This document shows positions 1 through 8,260 of a DNA stretch of 51,218 nucleotides, one piece after another. Numbering within the stretch: position 1 is the first letter of the stretch; the number at the start of each line of letters is the position of its first letter. Source of the DNA: Phycisphaerae bacterium (GTDB taxonomy: Bacteria > Planctomycetota > Phycisphaerae > UBA1845 > PWPN01); NCBI GenBank assembly GCA_012729395.1, contig JAAYDF010000283.1, forward strand, positions 1 to 51,218, written 5' to 3'. The translations under genes and the position numbers were made by a program. The notes under the pieces were generated by a model that made no database searches, had not been told where the DNA came from, and worked only from the letters and a program-made list of their open reading frames with translations.

Positions 1-14
1 CCCGCGAGCCCGCA

Positions 15-163
15 GGGTGCATCCGAATTTCAGGGGCACTGGGTGGCACTGGTCTGTACCCAGACCAGTGGCTGTCCGCATTTGGCCACGGGTCGGAGCA
101 CCGACCCATGCCACCCTCGATACTTCGCCTTTGGCAACTTGCCACTGAACGGCGGATGCACCC
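15..163. repeat. Nested inverted-repeat (cloverleaf-like) element
   Basis: The outer arms gggtgcatccg (15-25) and cggatgcaccc (153-163) are exact reverse complements. Inside them gggtggca (41-48) pairs with tgccaccc (109-116). Three compact hairpins sit within: cactggtctg/cagaccagtg (47-56 with 61-70, 4-nt loop), gggtcgg/ccgaccc (90-96 with 101-107) and ggcaa/ttgcc (133-137 with 139-143). No convincing gene lies here. Either a mobile structured repeat or a structured RNA upstream of metK is possible. It resembles in design the element at 23176-23277. Confidence 0.75.
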
Positions 164-191
164 GAGCCCGCAAAGGCCTGGGCGGCTACCC

Positions 192-220
192 TTGCCAAAA
201 AGCAAGCAAGTCCTTACTAT
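192..220 (+). promoter_or_regulatory. Probable housekeeping sigma-factor promoter of metK
   Basis: The hexamers TTGCCA (192-197) and TACTAT (215-220) are separated by exactly 17 bp and lie 64 bp upstream of the metK ATG. Transcription would start near 227, giving a leader of about 57 nt. No SAM-riboswitch-like fold was recognised in that leader. Confidence 0.6.
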
Positions 221-283
221 ACTGGCCCCTTGTTGGCCGGTGATACATGGGTGCGAGCCGGCGATACTGTGTTCCCTTTGAGC

Positions 284-1522
284 ATGAAAGGCACAACCTT
301 GGCCAAGACCAACCGTAATCATACGTATCTGTTCACGTCCGAGTCCGTTTCCCAGGGCCATCCGGATAAAGTCTGCGACCAGATCTCGGACGCGATCCTG
401 GACAGCCTGCTCAAGCATGACCCGCACGCCCGCGTCGCGGCCGAGACGATGGTCACCACGGGCCTGATCGCGATAGCCGGCGAAGTCACGGTGCACAACA
501 CCGCCGCCAACCTGGCCCTCGCCGATGCCGAGCAGACCGCCCGCCAGACCGTCCGCGAGATCGGGTACGACGACCCCGCCACCGGGTTCGACTACCGGAG
601 CTGCGCGGTCATCCGGGCGCTGCATTCGCAATCGGCGGACATCAGCCAGGGCGTCACGCGCCGCAAAGGCAAGGCGCAGGGGGCCGGCGACCAGGGCCTG
701 ATGTTCGGCTTCGCCTGCCGCGAGACCAAGGTTCTGATGCCGCTGCCCATCCATCTGGCCCACCGGCTGGTCGAACGGCTCACCACCGTCCGCGAGCAGG
801 GCCAACTCAAGTGGCTCCGCCCCGACAGCAAGAGCCAGGTCACCGTGGAGTACAACAGCGACGGCGTGCCCTGCCGCCTGGACACCATCGTCATCTCGAC
901 CCAGCACACCGAGGATGTGCTCGACCGTACGGGCAATATGTCCGACGCGGCCCGCAAGCAGATCATCGATAAGGTCATCCGCCCGGTCGTGCAGGCCGAG
1001 CGGGCCGACCTGTGGTCCAACCGCATCCGCTTCCACATCAACCCGACCGGCCGGTTTGTGGTCGGCGGGCCGCACGGCGACTCCGGACTCACCGGGCGCA
1101 AGATCATCGTGGATACCTACGGCGGACGCGGTCGCCACGGCGGCGGCGCGTTCAGCGGCAAGGACCCCAGTAAGGTCGACCGCTCGGCCGCGTACATGGC
1201 CCGCTACATCGCCAAGAACATCGTGGCCGCCCGACTCGCCGATCAGTGCGAAGTGCAGCTCGCCTACGCCATCGGTGTCGCCGACCCCGTGAGCGTGCAC
1301 GTCGATACCTTCGGCACGGCCCGGATCGACGAGGCCCGCATCACCAAGCTCATCCGCGACCAATTCCCGCTCGATCCCGAGGGGATCATCCGCCACCTGA
1401 AGCTCCTGCGGCCGATCTACCGCGAGACCGCCCGCAACGGGCATTTCGGCCGGACCGGCCCGGGCTTCACCTGGGAGAAGACCGACAAGGCCGCCAAGCT
1501 GCGCCAGGCCGCAGAGAAGTAG
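284..1522 (+). CDS. metK: S-adenosylmethionine synthetase (MetK)
   Basis: Cytosolic methionine adenosyltransferase, which makes S-adenosylmethionine from methionine and ATP. The 412-residue product has the family hallmarks in order: the N-terminal [20 protein letters not shown] stretch (residues 17-36), [12 protein letters not shown], the phosphate-binding [13 protein letters not shown] and the glycine-rich [19 protein letters not shown]. Length is slightly above the usual 380-400. An in-frame codon upstream at 230 would add 18 residues of no family character, so the ATG at 284 is chosen; no strong Shine-Dalgarno precedes it. A promoter at 192-220 suggests monocistronic transcription, and a long hairpin follows the stop. 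Function is certain; only the start is open. Confidence 0.97.
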   Translation: MKGTTLAKTNRNHTYLFTSESVSQGHPDKVCDQISDAILDSLLKHDPHARVAAETMVTTGLIAIAGEVTVHNTAANLALADAEQTARQTVREIGYDDPATGFDYRSCAVIRALHSQSADISQGVTRRKGKAQGAGDQGLMFGFACRETKVLMPLPIHLAHRLVERLTTVREQGQLKWLRPDSKSQVTVEYNSDGVPCRLDTIVISTQHTEDVLDRTGNMSDAARKQIIDKVIRPVVQAERADLWSNRIRFHINPTGRFVVGGPHGDSGLTGRKIIVDTYGGRGRHGGGAFSGKDPSKVDRSAAYMARYIAKNIVAARLADQCEVQLAYAIGVADPVSVHVDTFGTARIDEARITKLIRDQFPLDPEGIIRHLKLLRPIYRETARNGHFGRTGPGFTWEKTDKAAKLRQAAEK

Positions 1523-1555
1523 ACAACCGTCCGCAAGGGCGCGTCACGACTCATC

Positions 1556-1627
1556 GTAGCGGTCGCCCTCTGCGTGGCCGGCGAATTCGCAAAGAACACG
1601 CCGGTCGCCGCAGGGGGCGACCGCTAC
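1556..1627. repeat. Long hairpin repeat downstream of metK
   Basis: Arms of 19 bp at 1556-1574 and 1609-1627 are reverse complements with one mismatch, and an inner ggccggcg/cgccggtc pairing continues the stem. No T-run follows, so a classical terminator is unlikely. The right-arm 16-mer gggggcgaccgctacg (1613-1628) recurs exactly at 12555-12570, and a related piece lies at 41784-41797, so this is a dispersed repeat family. The rest of the 1523-1741 gap shows nothing else. Confidence 0.7.
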
Positions 1628-1741
1628 GTCGTTTGGTGAACCGCTGTCACAGGGCGCGACCGCTGATGGGGCGAACTACCACCCGCGACTCCATCCGATG
1701 GCCAGGGCGTGCACCCCGGTCGCGGGCCGATGTCCGCGCGT

Positions 1742-2335
1742 TCAGTTGCCGGGGCTTTGAATTCGCTGGCTGAACAGACCTTCGAGCTTCTGGATCGCCT
1801 GCACCACGTCGCGAGGGCTTTCCGTCGCGCTGAAGCTGCCGGTGAAGCGGGCTTGGCCGAACGGCTCGATCGCGTCGCCCATGCGGAATCGCGGCGAGAG
1901 CGAGCCCGACTCGAACTGCCCGGTCAGCAAGCCGGTGTGCTTGTCGAGATTGAAGCTGATGAAGGCGGTCCCGTCGTAGCGGACGCCGGTCGGCGGGGTG
2001 AGCATGGCATACTGCACGCGGGCGTTGATCTGGGTGGCCTCGACGAAGGTGGTGCCCGGCCGCGGGTTCCAGAAGCTCTTGACGTGCACGAGTTGGGTGA
2101 TGGTCTGTGTGGGATCGACGCTGCTGGGCCGGTCGGCCCACAAGACGAGATCGAGCGTACCCCCGGGGCTTTGCCGGTAGAAGACTCGCCGAAAGTCGGC
2201 ATAATGCTGCTGCGGCGCTCCCTGTTCGTCATAGGTGGTCAGGTCGAGTCGTCCTCCCGCCGAACCGCAGCCCGCGATGAGCGACCCGCAACTCGCCACC
2301 AGCAGCAATCCCAGACTCGATATCCCTCGTTGCAT
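1742..2335 (-). CDS. Hypothetical lipoprotein
   Basis: A 197-residue protein with a short hydrophobic signal and a lipobox LIAGC (residues 19-23), so it is probably lipid-anchored at Cys23. The mature part has no family I recognise. It is rich in beta-type segments, with repeated phrases such as TGLLTGQFESGSLS and DGTAFISFNLDKHTG that would suit a beta-sandwich. It stands alone between metK and the mqn genes, convergent with metK. Product type (lipoprotein) is well supported; function is unknown. Confidence 0.75.
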   Translation of the reverse strand: MQRGISSLGLLLVASCGSLIAGCGSAGGRLDLTTYDEQGAPQQHYADFRRVFYRQSPGGTLDLVLWADRPSSVDPTQTITQLVHVKSFWNPRPGTTFVEATQINARVQYAMLTPPTGVRYDGTAFISFNLDKHTGLLTGQFESGSLSPRFRMGDAIEPFGQARFTGSFSATESPRDVVQAIQKLEGLFSQRIQSPGN

Positions 2336-2374
2336 GAAACCGCTTCCTGAAAGCTGAACGAGCGTTCAAAGAGC

Positions 2375-2459
2375 CGCGGGCTTCAGCCCGCGCGGTGCCC
2401 GTGTGTGTGCGTCGCTCCAATCGCGTTCCAAAGGCCGCGCGGGCTTCAGCCCGCGCGGC
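2375..2459. repeat. Two TTCA-loop GC hairpins
   Basis: The first hairpin is CGCGGGC-TTCA-GCCCGCG (2375-2392). The second, at 2434-2459, has a perfect 11-bp stem, GCCGCGCGGGC against its complement, around the same TTCA loop. Both share the core GCGGGCTTCAGCCCGC. They lie between the lipoprotein gene and mqnA, with no T-run beside them. This looks like a REP/BIME-type intergenic palindrome pair. Confidence 0.75.
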
Positions 2460-2561
2460 TCGTTGGCTGAAAACCGCACGCGTTGGTCGCCCCGGACAGT
2501 CTACCGGGCGAACGCACGGGTGCCAATGATCGCCCAACGCGCATGCCGCGGGGCATCGAGC

Positions 2562-2567
2562 TATAAT
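2562..2567 (+). promoter_or_regulatory. Consensus -10 box abutting mqnA
   Basis: A perfect TATAAT ends 7 bp before the mqnA ATG at 2575, so transcription would begin at or next to the start codon. No clear -35 box is visible at the right distance. There is no Shine-Dalgarno, as expected for a leaderless message. Confidence 0.5.
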
Positions 2568-2574
2568 CTCCCCC

Positions 2575-3390
2575 ATGACCTGCGATACCCATGCAACGAT
2601 GAACCCACAGGCCGAGGTGAAGCTGGGCGTGGTCGCGTTCCTGAACTCGCGACCGCTTATCGAGGGCCTGGACCAAGACGCCGACATGGGGCTGCATTTC
2701 GCGGTTCCGTCGGCCCTGGCGAGGCTGCTGCGCACCGGGCGAGTCGATGCCGCCCTGGTGCCGGTGATCGATGTGGCCCGATCCGGCGGGCGATGGGAAA
2801 GGATCTCGACCGGGGGCATTCTCAGCGACGGCGAGACGCTGACCGTCCGCGTCTTCTCCCGTGTGCCGCCCGAACGCCTCGAGACCTTGCACGTGGACGG
2901 CGACTCGCACACCTCCGTGGTGCTCGCCCGGCTCATTTGGCAGCACTGGTACCGCCGACTGATCCAGATCCTGCCCCTGCAGGAGCTTGCCTGTGCGGAG
3001 GCGTGCGCTTCCGTGCTGTTGATCGGCGACAAGGTGGTGACGGATCGGCCGCGGGGCTTCGATCACGAGGTGGATCTGGGCTTGGCGTGGAAACAGTGGA
3101 CCGGGTTGCCGTTCGTGTTTGCCGTCTGGGCGGCCAATGCGGGCGCGCCTGGCAACGCCGCCCTGAGCCGACGACTGGACGAAGCGCGCGACCGTGGCGT
3201 CGCTCGAGCGGCCGACCTCGCGAGAGAACACGGCCCACTGCGCGGCTGGCCCGCCGACTTGGCCGTCCGGTACCTCACCCAAAACTTGAGCTTCCGACTT
3301 ACCCCCGAGGCGGTGGAGGGCATGCGGCGGTTCATCTCCCTGGCCACCGCGGAGGGCTTGGCCGTGGGTGCGGAGGAGCGGGTCACATGA
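2575..3390 (+). CDS. mqnA: Chorismate dehydratase MqnA (menaquinone, futalosine pathway)
   Basis: MqnA dehydrates chorismate to 3-enolpyruvyl-benzoate, the entry step of the futalosine route to menaquinone. The 271-residue product shows the family's start LGVVAFLNSRPLIEGL, the DAALVPVIDV segment, a DGETLTVRVFSR segment and the DSHTSVVLARLIW helix of the periplasmic-binding-protein-like fold. The ATG at 2575 sits 8 nt after a perfect -10 box; an in-frame ATG at 2599 is an alternative that still keeps the whole conserved domain. The stop overlaps the mqnC ATG (ATGA), implying translational coupling. Other pathway genes (mqnB, mqnD, mqnE) are not in the window. Confidence 0.95.
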   Translation: MTCDTHATMNPQAEVKLGVVAFLNSRPLIEGLDQDADMGLHFAVPSALARLLRTGRVDAALVPVIDVARSGGRWERISTGGILSDGETLTVRVFSRVPPERLETLHVDGDSHTSVVLARLIWQHWYRRLIQILPLQELACAEACASVLLIGDKVVTDRPRGFDHEVDLGLAWKQWTGLPFVFAVWAANAGAPGNAALSRRLDEARDRGVARAADLAREHGPLRGWPADLAVRYLTQNLSFRLTPEAVEGMRRFISLATAEGLAVGAEERVT

Positions 3391-4538
3391 GCGTCACCGC
3401 TGATCCTTCGCGCGCGCCGGCTACCCAACCGACTTTGCCGCGGCTTACCGAGGCCGACGCCCTCGCCCTCTACCAGGACTGCTCGATCCACGAACTCGGC
3501 CGCCGGGCACACCAGGCCGCCCAACTCCTGCACCCCGAGCCCTACCGCACCTACGTCGTGGACCGCAACATCAACTACGCCAACTGGTGCACGGCCAAGT
3601 GCATTTTCTGCAACTTCAAGGCCGATCCACCGGACCGCGGGCCTTCCCGCCCCGGACTGCCGCCCGGCTATGTCCTGAGCTTCGAGGAGATCGGCCGCAA
3701 GATCCAGGAACTGCTCGATATCGGCGGTACGCAGATCCTCATGCAGGGCGGGCTGGTGCCGCCGGAGATCCTCGGCTTCGACTGGTACCTCGACCTGCTG
3801 CGGTTCATCAAACGCGACTTTCCACGCATCCACGTGCACGCCTTCAGCCCGCCGGAGATCTTCGCGTTCCACCAAGTGTTCGACATGCCCGTCCGCGATG
3901 TGCTGCTGCGGTTGCGGGACGCCGGGCTGGACACCATCCCCGGCGGCGGAGCGGAAATCCTCGTCGATCGCGTCCGCGACATCATCAGTCGCGGCAAGAC
4001 CCGCACCGACGAGTACCTCGAAGTGATGCGGCAGGCCCACCTGATCGGCATGCGCACCAGCATCACCATGATGTTCGGGCACATCGAGACCATCCCCGAA
4101 CGGATCGAGCACCTGCGCCGCGTGCGCGACCTGCAGGATGAGACCGGCGGGTTCACCGCCTTCATCTGCTGGACCTTCCAGCCGGAGAACACCCCCCTCG
4201 GCCGGATGCCCCAGCGACCGGCCGACTGCACCGACCCGCCCGACGGCAAGCATCTTGTCCTGGCCGGGGCCCATGAGTATCTGCGCACCCTGGCCCTGGC
4301 CCGGTTGTTCCTCGATAACGTGCCAAACGTTCAGGCTAGCTGGGTCACGCAAGGACCGAAGATCGGCCAGCTCGCCCTCTTCTTCGGGGCGAACGACATG
4401 GGTTCGGTGATGATGGAAGAGAATGTGGTCTCCGCGGCCGGCACGACCTTCCGGCTCAGCGAAGACGAGATCCGCCGGCTTATCACCGACGCCGGCTGGC
4501 AACCCCACCGGCGAAACTGCTACTACTCGCTCATATAG
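3387..4538 (+). CDS. mqnC: Cyclic dehypoxanthinyl futalosine synthase MqnC (radical SAM)
   Basis: A radical-SAM enzyme that cyclises dehypoxanthinyl futalosine in menaquinone synthesis. The 383-residue product carries the cluster motif C68-x3-C72-x2-C75 inside NINYANWCTAKCIFCNF, followed by GGTQILMQGG, the PGGGAEI segment, and the C-terminal MMEENVVSAAGT block that separates MqnC from MqnE. The ATG at 3387 overlaps the mqnA stop by 4 nt. Its 3' end overlaps the convergent gene at 4531-4839 by 8 bp. MqnE is the nearest alternative but fits the C-terminus less well. Confidence 0.94.
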   Translation: MSVTADPSRAPATQPTLPRLTEADALALYQDCSIHELGRRAHQAAQLLHPEPYRTYVVDRNINYANWCTAKCIFCNFKADPPDRGPSRPGLPPGYVLSFEEIGRKIQELLDIGGTQILMQGGLVPPEILGFDWYLDLLRFIKRDFPRIHVHAFSPPEIFAFHQVFDMPVRDVLLRLRDAGLDTIPGGGAEILVDRVRDIISRGKTRTDEYLEVMRQAHLIGMRTSITMMFGHIETIPERIEHLRRVRDLQDETGGFTAFICWTFQPENTPLGRMPQRPADCTDPPDGKHLVLAGAHEYLRTLALARLFLDNVPNVQASWVTQGPKIGQLALFFGANDMGSVMMEENVVSAAGTTFRLSEDEIRRLITDAGWQPHRRNCYYSLI

Positions 4539-4839
4539 TCTTGGTCAGGGTCGCGGCTTCGGCGGTGATCACCACGCATGCGCCGCTGGGGTCGCGAAGG
4601 CGGACCTTGACCCGACCGAGTCGGCGGAGCTTGTCGCGCTCGGTCTCTTTGGCGATGTAGACGATCTCGGCGTTCACCTTGCGGTCGCCCTTGAAGAACA
4701 TCTGCTGCAAGCGCTTCTTGACCGGGGTTGAAGCCCGGCCCTTGTCATCGTCCCACTCCGACCATTCCGGCACCGGGATGGGCGGCTCGACGCGAACCTT
4801 GGTGCCCGCGGAAAGGTCTCTACCGTTACCGACTGCCAT
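4531..4839 (-). CDS. Small hypothetical protein
   Basis: A 102-residue soluble protein of no family I recognise. It is basic and charged, with VKKRLQQMFFKGDRKVNAEIVYIAKETE in the middle (cited here in two parts: VKKRLQQMFF and NAEIVYIAKETE) and a C-terminal RVKVRLRDPSGACVVITAEA that looks like paired beta strands. The reading frame extends further upstream, but a GGAGG box 12 nt before the ATG at 4839 fixes the start. It is convergent with mqnC, overlapping its end by 8 bp, and divergent from udg. Coding status rests on the ribosome site and tight packing. Confidence 0.65.
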   Translation of the reverse strand: MAVGNGRDLSAGTKVRVEPPIPVPEWSEWDDDKGRASTPVKKRLQQMFFKGDRKVNAEIVYIAKETERDKLRRLGRVKVRLRDPSGACVVITAEAATLTKTI

Positions 4840-4967
4840 AATGCGATCGTTCCTCCGTTGTCTGCGACCGTGGGGAGGCGGTCCAGGTGTGCCCGCCGGG
4901 TGTGCCCGCCAAGCAGTCCCGTATTGTAGCTGTTTTGCCCAGCCGATGCGAGCCTCGCCGGCAGGGA

Positions 4968-4996
4968 TTGACGGGCTCGCCCGCCAGGGGTACACA
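4968..4996 (+). promoter_or_regulatory. Promoter of udg, probably leaderless
   Basis: TTGACG (4968-4973) and TACACA (4991-4996) are 17 bp apart. The -10 box ends 7 bp before the ATG at 5004, so the transcript would start at the initiation codon. No Shine-Dalgarno is present. Confidence 0.6.
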
Positions 4997-5003
4997 AAGC
5001 CGC

Positions 5004-5765
5004 ATGTCGAACTCCCCCGATCACAATCTCAGTGCCGCCCTGGCCCGTTCCCTCGAAATCGACCTTCTCCTGGGCGTGCGTGCCGTGCCGCTCTCGCTGG
5101 CCCGTGCCTCAGGAGTCAGGAAGCCCGGCAAGCAGGGCAAACCGGTTCCCGCCGCGGAGATCGCTCGCCGAGCACAGGCCCTCAAGGAACTCGACGAACA
5201 GCAAGTCAAGACATGCACCCTCTGCCCATTGCACAAAACCCGAACCCAAACGGTCTTCGGGCAGGGCAACCCCGCCGCACGCTTGGTGTTCGTCGGCGAA
5301 GGGCCGGGTGCCGACGAGGACGCCCAGGGGATCGCTTTTATCGGGCGGGCCGGCCAGCTACTCACCCGTATGATCGAGGCCATGGGCCTGACCCGCGATG
5401 ACGTGTTCATCTGCAACATCGTCAAGTGCCGCCCGCCCGGCAACCGTGACCCGCATCCGCAAGAGGTCTCCACCTGCTGGCCCTACCTCGACCAGCAACT
5501 GCAGATCATCCGCCCGGAGGTCATCGTCGCCCTCGGCAAACCGGCCTCGCAAACCTTGCTGCGCAGCACCACGCCCATTGGCCAACTGCGAGGCCATTGG
5601 CACGACTACTACGTCTCCGGATCGCCCACCGTCGGCGAGCCGACCCCGCTCATGCCCACCTACCACCCCGCCTACCTGCTCCGCACGCCAAGCGACAAGA
5701 ACAAGGCATGGTCCGACCTCAAGCAGGTCATGCAACGCCTCGGCCTGCCCTTGCCCGCACGCTGA
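5004..5765 (+). CDS. Family 4 uracil-DNA glycosylase
   Basis: Removes uracil from DNA, starting base excision repair. The 253-residue product has the [4Fe-4S] ligands C71-x2-C74 and C142-x15-C158, motif 1 GEGPGADED (residues 98-106) and the C-terminal TYHPAYLLR block, all features of the family 4 (UdgA-like) glycosylases that carry an Fe-S cluster. A non-conserved lysine- and alanine-rich N-terminal extension of about 65 residues precedes the domain. The ATG at 5004 was chosen because a promoter places the transcript start there; the frame upstream lacks family character. Hairpins at 5800-5905 follow the gene. Confidence 0.93.
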   Translation: MSNSPDHNLSAALARSLEIDLLLGVRAVPLSLARASGVRKPGKQGKPVPAAEIARRAQALKELDEQQVKTCTLCPLHKTRTQTVFGQGNPAARLVFVGEGPGADEDAQGIAFIGRAGQLLTRMIEAMGLTRDDVFICNIVKCRPPGNRDPHPQEVSTCWPYLDQQLQIIRPEVIVALGKPASQTLLRSTTPIGQLRGHWHDYYVSGSPTVGEPTPLMPTYHPAYLLRTPSDKNKAWSDLKQVMQRLGLPLPAR

Positions 5766-5799
5766 GCGGGGAGGTGCTGAGTACTGACCACTGAGCGAG

Positions 5800-5905
5800 C
5801 CGGGGACGCAAGTCCCCGGGTCATCACGGATTCGGATTCACGATCCGCGATCGGTCATCACCGATCACCGGCAACGCAAACCGAGCCGGGGACGAAAGTC
5901 CCAGG
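5800..5905. repeat. Two GNRA-loop GC hairpins after udg
   Basis: CCGGGGAC-GCAA-GTCCCCGG (5800-5819) has a perfect 8-bp stem. A second copy, CCGGGGAC-GAAA-GTCCCAGG (5886-5905), has one stem mismatch and is followed by TTTTG. Both loops fit GNRA. A covarying relative lies at 11754-11773. They may serve as 3'-end hairpins for udg. The rest of the 5766-6053 gap shows nothing else. Confidence 0.75.
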
Positions 5906-6053
5906 TTTTGTCACGGGATCGAGTGTCGCAAGCGAGAACCAACCCGATTCTGATACAGAGCACGGTGTGGACGGCCTGGCGATAACGCCGGGGCCTTCAA
6001 CTGTACGTCGTGCGACAATCGGGTCTTCTGCTGGGCAACCAGCCTGGCCCGGC

Positions 6054-7310
6054 TTACTTGCGGGCGGCCTCGATGAGGATGCGAGCGGTGGACTCGCGCA
6101 TGACCCGGGCATCAGGCAGCCGGCCGGCGCCGAGCGCCTCGCGCACATCGCGGCCGCTGATCGGGATCGGTTTCCAGCCCTTCTTGCTGCACTCGTCAAC
6201 CAGCCCGACCCGGCCAAGCTCCTCGTAGTACGCGGCGAAGCCCACCTTCACCGGCTTGATATGCAACTCGCCGGTCAGCTCGTCGAAGATGCGCTGGGCG
6301 GCCAGCGGGTCCCAGATGTCCGTGCCGTCGTCGTAGGGAGCATCCGCGTGCTTGCGGCCGATGATGATGTCGCTGAATCCGAAGTTCTGGCGGTAAATGC
6401 CGTGCATGATCGCCTCCTTCGGCCCGCCGTAGAACATCTTGATATCCAACCCGAGCAGCAGGGCCACGTCGTTGATGTCATGCCCGGCCTTCTGCCAGAG
6501 AGCCTCGTCCTTGTCACCCTGACCGAGCTGCCGCTCGTCAAGGAGTGCCCGGTAGGTGCGCATGCGGGTGGCGGCGTCGACGTCGTCGGACTTGGTCTCG
6601 CCGATCAGCGGATTGAGGACCACGCCCGCGTAGAATCCTTGCCTAGTGAGAACTTCTACGCCGTAGACCATGGCGTATTCGTGGGCCCGGTGGAGTGGGT
6701 TACGAGTCTGGAAGGCCACGACGCGCTGGAACTTGCGCTCGGCGAACAGGGCCCGGGTCTCTTCCGGCCGAAGGACGTATTGCCCGTACTCGGGATGCTT
6801 GGGCTGGGGCAGAACCTCCACTTCGCCGCCGACCAGCATCTCGCGCTCGTCGCCGAGCACCATGCGAGCACCCGGGTGGTCGGTGCGCTTCGTCTGGTAG
6901 ACGGATTCAAGGTAGGCCATCTTGTCGTAGGGGAAAACGTCGTCGACTCGCAGGCGGCCGACGGCCCGGCCGGCGGAATTGGTCAACCGCACCTTCTGGC
7001 CCGGACGCAAAGCCGAGCCCTGCTCCTTGGCGACCGGCAGCGAGATGGGGATGGACCACGCGTACTTGCCGCCGTTGTGGGCGATGTTCACGTCCTTGAG
7101 GACCTGGTCATAGACCGCCTTGACCATCGGCCCGGTGAGCGGGCTCAAGCCGCCGTCGCCCATGCGATATACGCTGGAGAGGTCGGCGTCGCTGACCGGC
7201 AGGGCCGGCAGGGTCGCGATCTCTCTGCAAAACTCCGCCTGGCGATCGGGGGCGACAGTGCGATTCACCGGCCGTTCGAGGCCGCCATGTGCTGGTACCA
7301 AGTCTGCCAT
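6054..7310 (-). CDS. sat: Sulfate adenylyltransferase (ATP sulfurylase)
   Basis: Catalyses ATP + sulfate to adenylyl sulfate (APS), the first step of sulfate activation. The 418-residue product has the PUA-like N-terminal region and the catalytic QTRNP (201-205) with HRAH (207-210), then [16 protein letters not shown] and [11 protein letters not shown]. No APS-kinase domain is fused. The frame is open for 139 codons upstream, but GAGGT lies 6 nt before the ATG at 7310 and the family begins just after it. No aprAB, cysC, cysH or dsr gene is near, so assimilatory or dissimilatory use cannot be decided. It lies downstream of thrS-infC on the same strand, 355 bp away. Confidence 0.95.
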   Translation of the reverse strand: MADLVPAHGGLERPVNRTVAPDRQAEFCREIATLPALPVSDADLSSVYRMGDGGLSPLTGPMVKAVYDQVLKDVNIAHNGGKYAWSIPISLPVAKEQGSALRPGQKVRLTNSAGRAVGRLRVDDVFPYDKMAYLESVYQTKRTDHPGARMVLGDEREMLVGGEVEVLPQPKHPEYGQYVLRPEETRALFAERKFQRVVAFQTRNPLHRAHEYAMVYGVEVLTRQGFYAGVVLNPLIGETKSDDVDAATRMRTYRALLDERQLGQGDKDEALWQKAGHDINDVALLLGLDIKMFYGGPKEAIMHGIYRQNFGFSDIIIGRKHADAPYDDGTDIWDPLAAQRIFDELTGELHIKPVKVGFAAYYEELGRVGLVDECSKKGWKPIPISGRDVREALGAGRLPDARVMRESTARILIEAARK

Positions 7311-7489
7311 TTCTACCTCAATGTATATGCCTGAATCCCTTGTTTGCTCCGCGCAACTCGCCTGGTCAGTAAGGACGATCCCGTGGGCGATGTCCCCGGC
7401 TTCGGCGACTGCCTGCCTGGATCGCAAAGTGTAGCGATGCGAGGCGGGCAACACCACCTCACAAACATTTGACCGCGAACCGGCATTCG

Positions 7490-7600
7490 GTGACAGAATC
7501 GGCGGGCGTGCCGATCCACCGCGGACCGAGTCAACTTGCTGATGAATGTGCCCAAACGTATGGGACGAACAGCAACAAGTGGCCATGGTCCCGGCAGGCT
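7490..7600 (+). repeat. Dispersed repeat copy A (upstream of sat)
   Basis: A 49-nt stretch (7490-7538) matches 30007-30055 at about 84 percent by eye. The 16-mer ggaccgagtcaacttg (7523-7538) recurs exactly at 12448 and 30040. The following gcaacaagt...gcc segment also matches the copy near 12490. It fills part of the 7311-7665 gap; no open frame or clear promoter for sat was found in the remainder. Confidence 0.65.
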
Positions 7601-7665
7601 GACGGCCGGCGGGCATGGAACGCCCCGGCGAGTCACAGCCCCCGTGGGATCCCCTCGCTGGCGAA

Positions 7666-8202
7666 TCAGGCCGGGCCAGCCTCCTTCGAGGCACCCGATC
7701 CCGTAGCCGTCTTCTTGGCCGGGGCAATCACCATAATCAGCCGACGGCCTTCGCTGCGGGGCGGACGTTCTACCTTGGCCCGCTCACCCAAACCCTCGAC
7801 AATGCTGTTGAACATCTCGAAGCCGAGGTTCTGGTGAAACCGCTCGCGGCCGCGAAAGATCATGGTGAACTGGACCTTGTCGCCCTTCTCGATGAAGCCG
7901 ACCGCCTGGTTGAGCTTGATGTTCCGGTCGTGATCGCCGATGTCCGGATGGAGGCGGATCTCCTTGAGCTTCTGCTCGCGGCTCTTCTGCTTGCGCCTCT
8001 TCTGGCCATACTTGAACTTGCCGTAGTCCATGATCCGGCAGACGGGCGGACGCTCGGTGGGTGCGATCTCGACGAGATCCATACCGGCCGATCGTGCCCG
8101 AGACATGGCCTCGTCGGTGGGCATGACCCCGAGCTGCTCGTTGTTTTCGTCGATCACGCGGACTGGCGAAATGCGGATCTGCTCGTTACAGCGATGATTC
8201 AC
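7666..8202 (-). CDS. infC: Translation initiation factor IF-3
   Basis: IF-3 binds the 30S subunit and checks start-codon pairing. The 178-residue product shows the N-terminal domain ([20 protein letters not shown]), the linker [18 protein letters not shown] and the C-terminal domain ([28 protein letters not shown]), plus a short Ala/Lys-rich tail. The coordinates use the GTG at 8202. However, AAAGGA (8222-8217) sits 14 nt from that GTG but only 8 nt from an in-frame ATC at 8208-8206, two codons upstream, so the true start may be AUC, a non-canonical codon type known for infC autoregulation. It follows thrS as usual, but rpmI and rplT do not follow it. Confidence 0.96.
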   Translation of the reverse strand: MNHRCNEQIRISPVRVIDENNEQLGVMPTDEAMSRARSAGMDLVEIAPTERPPVCRIMDYGKFKYGQKRRKQKSREQKLKEIRLHPDIGDHDRNIKLNQAVGFIEKGDKVQFTMIFRGRERFHQNLGFEMFNSIVEGLGERAKVERPPRSEGRRLIMVIAPAKKTATGSGASKEAGPA

Positions 8203-8260
8203 GGCGATGGCTCAATCCTTTCCATGCAGGCACACTCATTTCTGGCGTCTACACTACGCC

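Noticed and set aside
43-243. Short open frame before metK
   Set aside because: It falls inside the nested inverted-repeat element and has no ribosome site.
230-283. Extended MetK N-terminus
   Set aside because: The extra 18 residues have no family match and the predicted transcript starts at about 227, leaving no room for a ribosome site.
3063-4508. Long open frame on the minus strand (481 codons)
   Set aside because: It is antisense to mqnA-mqnC, whose identity is certain.
5967-7334. Long open frame on the + strand (455 codons)
   Set aside because: It lies antisense to sat; its text has no family character and arises from high third-position GC.
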